Source: Andrena cerasifolii
Lineage: Eukaryota; Arthropoda; Insecta; Hymenoptera; Andrenidae
Length of the DNA: 64,000 nucleotides
Direction of reading: 5' to 3'
Assembly (NCBI RefSeq): GCF_050908995.1
Contig: NC_135122.1
Location: forward strand, 14,300,501-14,364,500
The notes under the pieces are model-generated. The model saw only the letters and a program-made list of their open reading frames with translations. It searched no databases and had not been told where the DNA came from. Of this stretch, positions 40,101 to 51,388 are shown in pieces (the first letter of the stretch is position 1; each line of letters begins with the position of its first letter). The position numbers were made by a program, and so were the translations under genes.

Positions 40101-43100
40101 GTCCCATGGCGTGCACGCTTATTATTCCCGCGGCTTTTTCGCTGGCTGAACGTATGCGCATATTTTGCCCGGCAGCAGGGCAAGCTGCGTACCTTATAGA
40201 GGCATGCATGACTCACTGTTAAATTAGAATACCGACCGTCGACGTATCCGTCCCTTTTTCACTTCTCTCTCGAGAATGGACGCGACAGCAACGAGTACAG
40301 GATTGACTAACGAGTTCTGTTTCCCGGGCAGAAATTCTGCTGTCTCGAACCAGCGCGTCGATGAGCGTGGCGCAAAATGTCTGTGAAAGACAGTGCCTCG
40401 GAAGAATCCCAGCAGAGCAAATTCTAGGATTGTAATTGAAATGACTTTACAGATGATTAGAAGTAAATGCTAGGGGCTGAGAAAGATCTCTCATTCTGTG
40501 CACTCGAAAGCATATCGAAACAAATGAATGGAAAATATTATTACAGTGAGTATTTCTTTCATGAAAATGGACTTTGAAGTAGCTTCTCATAAAATAAAGG
40601 ATTTCAAATTCAATCAATCCTTGAAACTTTCGCCACAGTTCCTGTTGTTGAAGCAGGGTTCAAGATTCATAGAAAGGCTAAATGAAATGTGAATAATAAT
40701 CATTTTTAAATGCAAATTAGTTGAAGATGCGTTTTCAATTTTACGAGCAAAGGGAATCAGGAAATTCTGAAGAATGCTGAATGGAACCTTCAAATTCTGT
40801 TCCTAGAACTCAGTTGTCAAACCTTGAAAATAGTTTATCCCTGAACGCCCGCGTCTACCCCTAAATATTAAATTCCCATGTTATTTTTACCACCGTACAG
40901 ACCTTGCAGGTCCAACTAATGTTTAAAAGATGTATTCTACGCTGATCTACTGAGTCACGTGCATAAGTGATCGCGATTAATTATTCTGCAGCGTGTCGTT
41001 GCTCGCAACTGACAGTAAGAAAATGGTGATCAGGGTTTAATGCCATTGATCCGGGACGGATACGTCGACTCCTCGACGCTGAGCGAAAAACGAGATTAAT
41101 ATTGCATTAGCCTGAGACGTTACGTCTTGATCCCTTCGGTCACAGATTCTACGCGTCGTTAATATGCAATTAGATCGCTGGGAATATTTGCATTCGCACA
41201 TTCGTCATGCACTCTGTTCGAGCATTCCGCTCGTTCTTCTCTTTCCTATCACTTCACGAATCTAGCAATGCGATGGCCTAACTATTGCTTCGTGAAACTG
41301 ACAATAAATGAATCTTCCTGCATGTGCTTAGTGTAATTTTTGTGTGGAGGGTTTGAAATATACGATAATATAGAACAAAAAACTTTACTGTAATTATACA
41401 AAAATTCCAGACGAATGAAAATGCCCTATTGAAAATGTTTGTGTATTGCATACAACATTACAAAATTAAAGTGACTAAATTGTTATACAACTTTGCAAAG
41501 AACAAGGTAGGGATACTATTCAGAATGATCTGATCTTTGTGGCACGTAAGGATGTTGTATCTTCAAAGGAGTTCTAACATTTTCAATCCCTCCAATTACA
41601 CACGTAATCCACGCCATATACAGTTATAAAATTATAGTCAGAACAATTTACTAAATGTTATAAGTAGATTTAATTACAGACTTAATTCATTACATAGATG
41701 TTACCTACTGATCTATTCTGCTATTTAGCAATACAGTTTCTAGTTGTTAAATTGTAATATTAATACTATCGTTTACCTGTAAAACCCTCTGCCCACCATC
41801 ACTGTATGGATGTACGGTCCTCAGGATAGCGCACCACAGAGTCTTTCACAACACCAACGTCACGTATCACACAATATTCGAATGAATCGATCAACGTGTC
41901 GCTCCGCGCTCGATATCCCACCACGGCGGTTTAAACCGTACTATTATGGGCATTCGAGCTCTCAGGTAAGCGTGAAAGTCATTTCAGTCCCTTCAGAATA
42001 TCCGTGGTACTTAGATTTATGGGTACGGGTTTTCGCGAGTAGCGAGTAATACGTCACTGGTCACTTAGGTATGCATAGAAACGTGCGGCCTCGGTAAGGA
42101 TCCAAAATTAAAAAAGAATACTATCTGATAACCCACCTCCATTTCCACGTCCCATTCGCCCAAGAATTCAGCAAGAACAAGGTAGAAATCCTACATATAT
42201 TCCAAATATTAAGCGCGAATTGCCAAAAGTGCCCCGTGCTTAATACGCACACCTCTCTTCGCAAAGTACGAGTTTCTCAACGCATTTCTTTATCCCGCAT
42301 TTTTCCTCGCCAGTACAATAACCCACCAGTTCGTGCAGAAAGGGTAGAAAAAGCATTCGCACACAAACAAACTCCCTCCAAACGCTCTTATCGAAATCTA
42401 CCTCCAACACTTCGACCTTCAGACCCGCGATCCACCCCCCACGCGCAACGGCAACAAACAACCGAGGAGGCGACAAAAAGGCGCACCAGCCGTGAGGGAG
42501 ACGGGCACCGTAACGAGGCTTATTATTTCTTCGCTTATTCTTCGAGTGTGGGCACCATACACTCGCCACGACAATGATAGCGGCTGGTCGTTACCTCGCG
42601 ACAATGTTACGCCGTTCGCGACAGGAAAATGGTCGCGAGTGCCATTAAAAATGTCCGCGGCTGAATCTGGACAAGTCCTCAACCCAGTTAGAACGAAAGG
42701 AAACGGGCTGGGGATGCGGCTACCAGGGGGGCTGGATCTTCTCGCTTTTTCACAATGAAATAACTTCGCGTTACAAGCAACGGAACCTGCTCGTTACGCC
42801 CGCCATTGTACGCCCGATTCCCGGACGAATTCTTTGGTCGAACGGACACGACTGCGGTCGTTAAAGGCCCCATGGTATCATTATTCCGGAATTTTACGCG
42901 GAGATGCACCAGACGGGGGATGGGGGGACGCGATACCGTCGCTGGAGTCGTTAGTGGCCCGTGGCTGGATGGCGAGTTGTTTTTGAAAATTTCACGCTAC
43001 GCGGCGCCGGGGCCAGATTACGGAATTACCCCTCGATGCGGGCTTTACGCGGTTCTTCCAACCACCCTCCCCTTCCATGGTTCCTTCCCTGCACCGAGAA

Positions 43101-45420
43101 CGGGCGGGGGTGGGCCATTTTTTAGCAGCGAAAGTACGAAGCTACTGGAGCGGTGTATAAACGTTCGATGGTCCTGTTTGCTGGGAACGTGCGGAGGGTT
43201 GTGTCGTTGGTGGATGTTTGTTGGGATTTTAATGGGGATTCTGGGAGTTCTTGTAGAACGATGTGAATTTTGAGTTTAATGGTACGTGGCTTCCTTTGTG
43301 GGAATTTAGAGTGAAAGGTTCTGTGGAATGGTGTCTTTAAGGGATAGCAATGGGTGACTTGGATCAGTAGGTGTCAGGCACGTAATTAGAGGAATAATTA
43401 TTTTGAGGATGTAATTAAGGGAATATGGAGTTGTCAATGCTATTGGTCTTTCTATTGGTGTGAAGCTTTATGAGAGAAGTGAATGGAAAAGTGTACTCGG
43501 TCTTCTGTTCCACTTATCGACTTACTTATTATTTCCTAAGACTAGTTTATAGTCTAATGGATTTCTGGCGAAACACGCATTCGTGTTGTACAAGTGAAAC
43601 GCCATTTCTATATCTCCTACTCTGTTCGAAAGAATGCTGCCGTACACAGGGTGGTTTGCTAATTTATCTTGATATATCTCATTGAAGCCATGCCAAAGAT
43701 AAAGGCACATTAACGAGAAATAAATGGTACCAAGGGCGCCTGTACTTCGCCGAAACCTTTGGGAATTTATACCGCAGAGCGAACGTTGGAAGCTGGAGAG
43801 GAACCTTTTGCATTTAGCATACTCGAGAATCGAGGGATCCGAGCAATCGAAGGTTACCATCTGTACGACCTTCGTGGATAGTGTACGACCGATCATTATT
43901 CACTTCCCATCGCTTCAAACAATGGCTATTAAGCTGGTCCTTTCGTTCGAACTGACTGGCCATTAAGTACAAAAACGAGCCATCCGGAGTGAAAACCCAT
44001 CAGCAGGATCTTCCCTGCGAGCTGGGTCTCGCCGTCAATCGTTACCAAGCTTTTTGGGTCAATCGACGGTATTAACGTGGACCTACGACTCGCCAACGTC
44101 CGTTTCGTTGTTTGCTCATTAGGCCATTTAGGAGTCCATATGGTCTCCGTCTGTCACAAACCACCCAATTATTTCTTATAACGTCGTCGCTTCGTGTGCT
44201 ATTCAGATTCTGCTGTATATGACAGATTCGCGAGCCTTTTCATGGGGAAATGATTCAGTTCTTGGATATTTATTTTCTAATTCAGCTTCAATAGCGTATA
44301 TATTTGAGTGGCTACTGCGGAGGAGTAAAATATGAGTAGGGTGGAATCACTGTTTCTATTGATTTTCATTTGAATGGGGGTGATGATATGATGTGAAATG
44401 ATTTGTATCATCCATTTATCATCTGCGATGGTTGTGGACAAATTTCTGACAGGATATTGGCATAGATTAATGACTTGAGGTGTAATTTTATCAAACGTAA
44501 TGGGCAAAGTTGCCAGCTTGTTTGACTTTCACAAATTTTATAAATTCCTCTGCAAATTTTGAAGTATTTAGAATGCCTCGGGAAAACCTAAACTTCATAA
44601 TAATATGGTGGTCAAAATTATATTATAGTGTTACTTAAAAAAAAATAAGATTGATTGGTAGACCTATACCACGTTCAGTTAACAGTGTTAACACACCTCG
44701 AGCATTGAATCAATAATTTGTAAATATTTTTTGTGTACAGAGGGTGGTGTTTAGCCTGTGATTGTCGAATTAAATTGAAAACCACTTTTGCGCACTTGTT
44801 TTCAACGGCGAATCCCAAATACCCGGTGATTTATTCCGTAACGATGAATATTTTTCCCGAGTGAACGGTCATTTCATAAGGGATCAGAGGACGCGCGATA
44901 TTTCCCGAAAACAAATGTTCCGTTTCGTTGAGCGCCCGGGAGAAATGTCCAAATATTACCCAGGTTTTTACAGTGAACACATAACGCGTGTGGGTTATCG
45001 CTTTTGAATATCAATTTCGAGTTTTAGAAAACATACTGTACCAAAAGCTGTTACTATTAGCGTTTAATATTGATTATGAATATGCTTTCAGCCCCTGGGA
45101 ATATTTTCCTCTGAAACTTTTATTAAATCTGTTACAAAAAGTAGTAAAAAAATCCACCAAAAAATGCTCCCTCATTTTCACTACATTCTGTCACATTCAT
45201 GTTTCAAATTTTTTTCCTTCAACACCACGTCACCAAAGAAATCACAATTACTCTACCGTATTTGCTTTGTTTTTTTTTTCACGAAGAAGTATCATGTAGC
45301 TCGTTCAATTAAATTTCAATTTAAACACTCTGAACAGTGCTCCCCGATCATGTCACGTGTTTAATGTAAACAGAAACTCTGAAATAGACTGAATAATTGT
45401 AAAGGGCTATTTGGACTCAC

Positions 45421-45564
45421 CACAGGTGTAGACTACTTTCAAGTAGGTTCTGCTATCTGGGCTGCAGGGCTCGCCGAACGTCGAACTGTTTGCCACCACG
45501 GAGCAACGTCGTTTTCCATGGCACAGATTTATCACGGTTTCCGTCGCATATGACGCCATGCACG
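45421..45564 (-). CDS. EVA-1-like gene, exon for the second half of SUEL lectin domain 2
   Basis: This exon (144 nt, 47 codons plus split codons) carries the most conserved part of a SUEL lectin domain. It reads CMASYATETV, then CHGKRRC, a sequon NSS, FGEPC, and TYLKVVYTC, giving five of the domain's eight cysteines. The acceptor is TTGTCCTGGTTACAG and the donor is CTGTG|GTGAGT. The first two bases CG complete Ser with the T left by exon 47114-47263, and its last G completes Val with exon 7194-7415. In EVA-1/EVA1C proteins this domain binds partners on the cell surface: MADD-4/UNC-40 in worm, and heparin and Slit for EVA1C. Those functions are family knowledge only. Latrophilins also carry one SUEL domain, but the tandem arrangement and the following VPRTVL favour EVA-1. 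Confidence 0.93.
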
Positions 45565-47113
45565 CTGTAACCAGGACAAAATTGATCCGTTCAGTGTGTC
45601 CGTTCGCTGGCCGGCCAAAAATTGTTTTCCAATTTGCCAGAAGTCGCGGAGATCGTTCGTCAAATGGGAACTGGATGGCGATTTAAAGGGTGACTGTGAC
45701 TACTGTACGACACGTAATGGAAATGTCGACTTCATCGGAATACGTGACTGATAATCCTTCATTCGACACCAGTCCCGGATTAAATGAATGAATGGGAAGA
45801 ATCGAAGCAGATTTTTTTTTGCAAAAGGATAACACGCTGACACCTATTGACACTTTCGATTTATAAACACAGACATTTTGAATGTTTCATGAGCATAGCC
45901 GTCCCATTTTGAGTAGCCTTTTGAAAGAATAAATAAGTCATGGGATACGTCCTTAAAATTACAAGCCTTGATTTTAAGAAGAATAGGAGGTGTAAAGTCA
46001 GTGCATCGAGTAAGAGAAGCTTTTCAGAGGGACGATACGTGGCCAATGGCGTTTCAATGTTTTCAGGGGTGTCATCCTGACTAAGCACCGTTTGGACATC
46101 GTCGCGGAGGGGCGGATAGTGACCCCAGCCCAGTTTCAGTTCCTCGTAAAGGACTGCCAGGAATTCCAGCACTTTGAATCGATCGAGACGACTGTCAGAC
46201 GTGCAAGAAAATTTGTATGGACAACCCGCTGCTGATAGGGTGCAATGGGTAGGAGAAATATGCATAAGAGAGCAATTTGAAATGGAAAAGAAGAACAGGA
46301 AGAATAGTCGAAGGATTTTATTTTAACATTGGAATGCTTTAATATACTTTATACAAAGGAATTCAGTTTCGGCTTGTAATGTAATAGTAAAGTATGAATT
46401 TCTTCAAGAAATATTTTGCGAATTTAATTCTCTTAAACACCGATGGTTCAAACTTTGTTACATTATAGCACGAGGTAGGCCGATGGCATTTTGTGAAAAT
46501 TGGAAAATATTATGGCGGGATATCAGCGTTATCGTTGAAACTTATCAAAAACGGAGCTCCTTGAGATTCATAATCTGACATTACATCGTATATTCTATGT
46601 GCACTCTCTTTAACAGCACGCCCATGAATGTTTACGCCCGCGTAAACATTTAATGGGCCAACTAACTTCCGAATAACTTTTCGGACGTTACTCTCCTCGG
46701 AAGCCTTCATAGTCTCAAGAATTATGAAGATATTAACTCGCAGCACAGTTTCTAAATCTTTTTAATAGCAAGGTACTTGCAGTTCACGACAAACGACACA
46801 TGAATGATAATTCTAAACACATCATGTAGAACGTAAAATTAAAACGTCACTCCTGCCAACGTAGATTTATGCAACGATATGCATTTTTAATTTATTAACT
46901 CATACAAGTTACTGGAGGGAATTTAAGGGCGTCCGCCTCAATTTGTTTAATTGTAAGAATTTTGCTTATTCCTTTCTGTAATCAAGAAAATATATCGAAA
47001 GGAACAAGCGACATGCTCAAAATGGGACATTTGCCTTTTTTCATAATACCGTTTCCTAACACGGCACTGTTCCCTTTGCTAGAAGATAGTATATAAATAA
47101 AAAATTTACTCAC
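45565..47113 (-). other. Intron of 1.55 kb splitting lectin domain 2
   Basis: It runs from the GTGAGT donor after 47114 to the GTTACAG acceptor before 45564. It holds two minus-strand open frames (46510-46746 and 45861-46265) whose peptides match nothing I recognise. It also holds a palindrome at 46621-46657. No splice pattern would bring either open frame into the lectin domain without breaking it. Confidence 0.85.
46621..46657. repeat. Imperfect hairpin with CCCAT...ATGGG ends
   Basis: CCCATGAATGTTTACG pairs with CGTAAACATTTAATGGG across a four-base loop, with one mismatch and one bulge. The core AATGTTTACG/CGTAAACATT is exact and includes a forkhead-like TGTTTAC on both strands. It lies within the small open frame at 46510-46746, which weakens that frame as a gene. 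Confidence 0.7.
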
Positions 47114-47263
47114 ATTCTTCCTTCACGCCCTGTGGCTGTGAACATTGAAGAGATTCGTATGCCGTCCTTCCGAACGACGCGCTGTAAATGGCAACCCTCT
47201 GTCCGGGATAGCAGACAAGATTGATGATGTCATTTTCGCAGGCAATCTTACTTCTGAACTCGT
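47114..47263 (-). CDS. EVA-1-like gene, exon for the first half of SUEL lectin domain 2
   Basis: This exon (150 nt, 49 codons plus split codons) opens the second lectin domain. Its AC completes Tyr with the T from exon 59146-59269. It then reads EFRSKIACENDIINLVC, RVAIYSASFGRT (the A-x-[YF]-G-R-T core of SUEL domains), and LQCSQPQGVKEE. It carries cysteines 1, 2 and 3 of the eight. The acceptor is TTCTTCCTTGTTCCAG and the donor is GAAT|GTGAGT, leaving T for the next exon. A serine (CSQP) stands where I would usually expect proline (CPQP). The open frame that crosses it with ATG or alternative starts is out of phase with the real reading frame, which is why it is easily missed. Confidence 0.93.
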
Positions 47264-50200
47264 CTGGAACAAGGAAGAAGTTTTTAATAAATTCGCCGCT
47301 CTCCTGCCATTTTTACCATCGCATAAAGCGTAATTACATCTTCGAGCTTCAACTTTCAAGAACTGCTCCATTACTCCGCGCACTTCGTCAAAGGAATACG
47401 TTCGTGGATGATCGCGAATTCCACAGAACTATCGACATTTCACCGCGGGAGCTTCTCTTTTATCAATCTCCTTAATCGCGAAGGATTTCCACGCACTCGA
47501 ACTATTCCGAAGGTATACCGAAGTTCACGATTAGTTGTCTGTTCAGGGAAAATTAGGAAAGATGAATGAGAAATAATGAAAATCACGAAATTTTCGCTCC
47601 GAGATTCTGCTTTGGTTAATAATCGATCTTCCCTCGGGTGAGAATTCAATCGTCCGTTTCTCTGAACATCGTTGTACTCTGATCAGGCAAAATAATGGAT
47701 GGTCTGGTGTACGCCCTAGCTGAAACGATTGGTTCGGCGAAATCGCACGAATACTGAGACAAACAGGGACGCTTTTTGCGGAGACGTCTTTGTCCCAGTA
47801 AAACCCACATCGCCTCGTTACAGTATGTGGCATCCGACGAACCTGACCGAATCAGGAGTCCTTTCCAGCTGCCGATAATACGTTTTTGCGGTCGCAATCG
47901 TCGTGTCCTCGCTTCGCGACTCTTGTCGGAGGTACGGTTGCGACATTCCACGGATTTTCAACTGTTCTTGCCCGAGGTCGACGCACCAGTTACACATTCT
48001 GTTAAATTCCAATGCGAATTACCGGTTGCGAACGCGATCGGGGACATTGCAGGAAACCGTCGCACACTCTGCTTGAAATCGCGCATTGTTTGTGGCAGAA
48101 ATATTAATTAGAATTGATAATGGATAAACTTCGAGTAGCATTCCAATCAACGTCAAAGAACTCTAATCAATGGCTGTGTACTTATTGCGCGGAAGTTATG
48201 AATATTCCGAAGTCTACTCTGTGAAAGTGATCGTAGTATTGTTGTAAATAATTAGAGTTAATATCCTGTGTTATCGGGAAAAAGTCAGGTAATAAATACC
48301 TACAAAGGAATACAGCTAAACGTTTTCCGGGATTTCAGTGAACTGCGTAATCAAATCACAAATAAAACGAGCATCCTTGGCAATTCCGATACAAAACGTT
48401 TCCCGGCATACCGTGTTCAACAGAACTCTGTATTCTGCATACTGATCGTAACGTATTCTACCCAGACCTTCCGCTTGCTGCGCAGAAATTGTAGAAGTCC
48501 GCAAACTTCTCTGCAACTCCAAAATTCAGTAATCTTCCTGGGCAAGCCGCACATAACATAGCAGAGCGACTGTACAACAGACGAACAAATTCCTAACAAC
48601 CATCTTTCATCAACTTTCCAACTTCTCCTCTCCCAAACGATGACGACACTGAAGAAAACAGCTACACCCACATCCGCTATCCACACTCCACAAAACCACC
48701 CTCCCCGTAACCAAATTTCCTTCCCGAAAAGAAGAAACCACTTTAACCTACCATCCCTCCAACAGACGCATTCGCATCTCGATACTCCGGTGGCTCCCTC
48801 GTAACGAAAAGGTGGGAAAACAATTTCCCTCGGTGCCAAGGGGGGTGCAGCTAATAACGTCGTTACGCGGCGTCAACTCGAATGAATTTATTCGCGGCCG
48901 GAGGGTGGCGAACACCGCCCCTGCAACTCGATACGTATGGCCGTTGCTCGGTACCGGCTGGGAGGGTTGCTTTTCTCGCGGGGTTGGTGTCCCGAGGCCT
49001 TTCAACGGCCGCGGGAGCCCCTCTCGCGTGAAACAAACCGCCTTCGCCTGCACACTTCGAAAGTCGCCGAGTGCACTTATACCCGAGACAAAGTGTTATG
49101 TCCCGCTTTATTGAGTCGGCGATTTACGATGGCGCTTCTCTCGCGGCCCTCTGAACTTCCGCGGCCACGGGCGACGCCCATCCGGGGTTTAAAGAAAAAT
49201 TACGAGCCGAGGATCGCGGCAGAGAGGCGGGCAACACTCGTGCCCTCGTCGAGGGATTGTTTATCGGCGGTGAAAGGCGACGGGGACCAGACAGAGGGGG
49301 TGTTTACGAACGAACTTAGAAGGAATCTTGGGGGTTTGGGTGGAGGACGAAGTAGTAATTAATGCTGCTTGGCAAGAGGGAGGTCGGAGGGGGGTGGCTC
49401 GCGGAGAGGTGACGTACAGTTATGTTTACTTGGTCCTTTGTCCTCTGGTTTAGCTGTTGCTGCACAGTTGTTTGTATTAATCCCCCTGGATTAGAGGTGT
49501 ACAAGTTACTTTTTAGATTATGGGCGGCACGGTGGCTTGCGGAGATATAGTGACTGATTTGGGACCAAGTGTGGGGAACAATGTTTTTGAATCTGTCCTA
49601 AATGAAGAAAACACTGTACCTAAGTGGCAAAATTAAAAAAATAGTTTCTTTTTAGCGGAAAATATTCTACGTGTCAGAGATTGCAGCTGTACCCTTCTTA
49701 TAGTGTGTTTCAAGGGGTATTTTACTAAATAAATCATAACTGATCATCCATAAATTATAACTAAACAAATCATAACTTTTCTGACTATGATACGAATATT
49801 GAATATCACAAAATACCAGCCTCATCACTAACCGTGAATTGAATGAAACTCAATACTTCAACAATAAAATCATGTGAATATATTTCCTACGACGAATAAA
49901 ACAACAACTCCCAGTAGAATCTTTAACCCCCTTAGTGCAAAAAGAAACTCAACTTCCGAAGAAAATCGCAAACACCAGTAAAACCCCCAAAAATTATATA
50001 AAATTCTAATTTTACTTTCAATTGTATAAAGAACTTCTAAAACACATTTAGTATACTTTTAACTAAAACAGAAGTGTTCAGACTTCATTGCCTTCCTAAA
50101 CAGGGGCGTCACAGAAATTCAGCAAAGAAAAGCCGGGTCCGAAAATCAATGGAAAGCGTTTCTCAGAGACGCTCCAGGGAGCTCCAGCAATGCTGAAGCG

Positions 50201-51318
50201 ACCCGTCGAGCATGTAACAACGATGCTCATCAAAGGCAGGAGTGTCAATGGCTCGTGAAATTCCGCAGTAAGGCGGAACCGCCATCGGGTAGCTTCCTTA
50301 TCGAGCAACGCTTCCAGCGAGACGTCCAGTCTGGGGCTTTAATTGGCAAGAAGGAGTCGAAAAAAGGCGCCGGTGGAATGGGCGTAAGAGGTAATTCTCT
50401 CGACGCCAAGCACGCTCGACCACTCGAAGCGACAATGGACCAGGCTCGAGGCTTTTTCAGCGGACGGCTGCCTCTTCGATTGACCCACTTTCGATGGAAT
50501 CTCGAGCTTTCGTCGTACATATGAACGTCCCGGTATGAACGTTCATGGCTGGCTTTCCTTATCGTGGCACAGAAGGGTAGAAGGGACAAACAGGAACATG
50601 ATGGGATGAACGTGTATCCCCCTTTCACTGGCTGTATCTCATATGCTATGTTTTGGATATAGCCTGAATGGAATTCTTGAAAATTTCACGATAGTGGAGC
50701 CATTAGGTAACAGAGGTAGGCAATTGAACTAGCTGTGGGCTTTTAGTTAGATTTATCTTGTAACTGATTGTGCAGGATGATAGAGATTCTTCGGTGGGTA
50801 TGTGAAGAGTTCAATTCTGAACAAGGAAGTTGGATTTGTAAGAATACTCGTACATCAGACGTTATATACTGAGATTCAGTGGCTTTCTGTAGGATAGTGC
50901 AGATCCTGTCAGGTATATACCTGATTTCCCTGTTGTTTTACAGTTCCTTGAAGTGTATCTAATCACGTTACTGATTGTGGAATAAAAATTGAGAGACTCG
51001 GTGAAGATTTGGATCGATGATGAAACCAATCAGTGACGAATAATGGGGGCTCTATTGGAAAGCTATACTAATATCATTCTGTTACTTTATTCTCCCATTT
51101 CTCGTACTTTTGCGGGAACTTTCAGATATACCATTTTAGTTTTTAATAAAGAGACAAATTGGGGTAGAAGCCAGTGTTATGTTTGATGTGATTCCTAGTA
51201 GGGAAAATGGCCCGGAGGGGCCAATTGATTATGTCACGCCTGTAGCAAAGAAGACGAGGGGTTGCAGGAAGACCGCAGTCATCCGGGAGCAATGAATCAA
51301 CGTGACGATTACATATTA

Positions 51319-51388
51319 CACGTGTCACGTTATGTGCCAAAAGCAGCCGACACCTCACGTGTCGCAAATCCATTCGACGACACACGTG
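51319..51388. promoter_or_regulatory. Cluster of three CACGTG E-boxes
   Basis: CACGTG occurs at 51319-51324, 51356-51361 and 51383-51388, with a further GTCACGTT at 51324. CACGTG is bound by bHLH factors such as Clock/Cycle and Myc/Max, which is general knowledge. Three copies in 70 bp is more than chance would give at about one per 4 kb, though single copies are not rare in this window. Regulatory function is a guess. Confidence 0.3.

Larger units (their letters stand above)
7416..45420 (-). other. Intron of about 38.0 kb between lectin domain 2 and the linker exon
   Basis: It is bounded by a GTGAGT donor at the 45421 side and a TTCTTGCAG acceptor at the 7415 side. Flanking phases match exactly, so no further coding exon is required. 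Contents I can name are a foldback MITE (18409-19080), a perfect long inverted repeat (28460-28703), a GA/G-run (29747-29770), a piggyBac-like MITE (32477-33143), a minisatellite (33513-33698), a CACAGTG triplet repeat near 34188-34202, a hairpin (37130-37156) and a GA run near 38727. Blocks such as 11880-12670, 22900-23500 and 42240-43200 are richer in GC and CpG and could hold regulatory elements, but I see no defined site. The rest is ordinary intronic sequence. Long introns of this kind are often hosts for enhancers. Confidence 0.75.

Noticed and set aside
42806..43273. 155-residue plus-strand open frame
   Set aside because: Non-ATG start, lies in a GC-rich block where stops are scarce, no family resemblance.
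43522..43896. 124-residue minus-strand frame containing NHPVYGSILSNR
   Set aside because: The NHPVY part comes from an ACCACCCTGTGTAC motif like those at ends of degraded insect repeats; no transposase or other domain could be recognised.
45421..47263. Latrophilin (Cirl) instead of EVA-1
   Set aside because: Latrophilins carry one SUEL domain followed by hormone-receptor and GAIN domains. Here two SUEL domains are joined in tandem and followed by a VPRTVL acidic linker.
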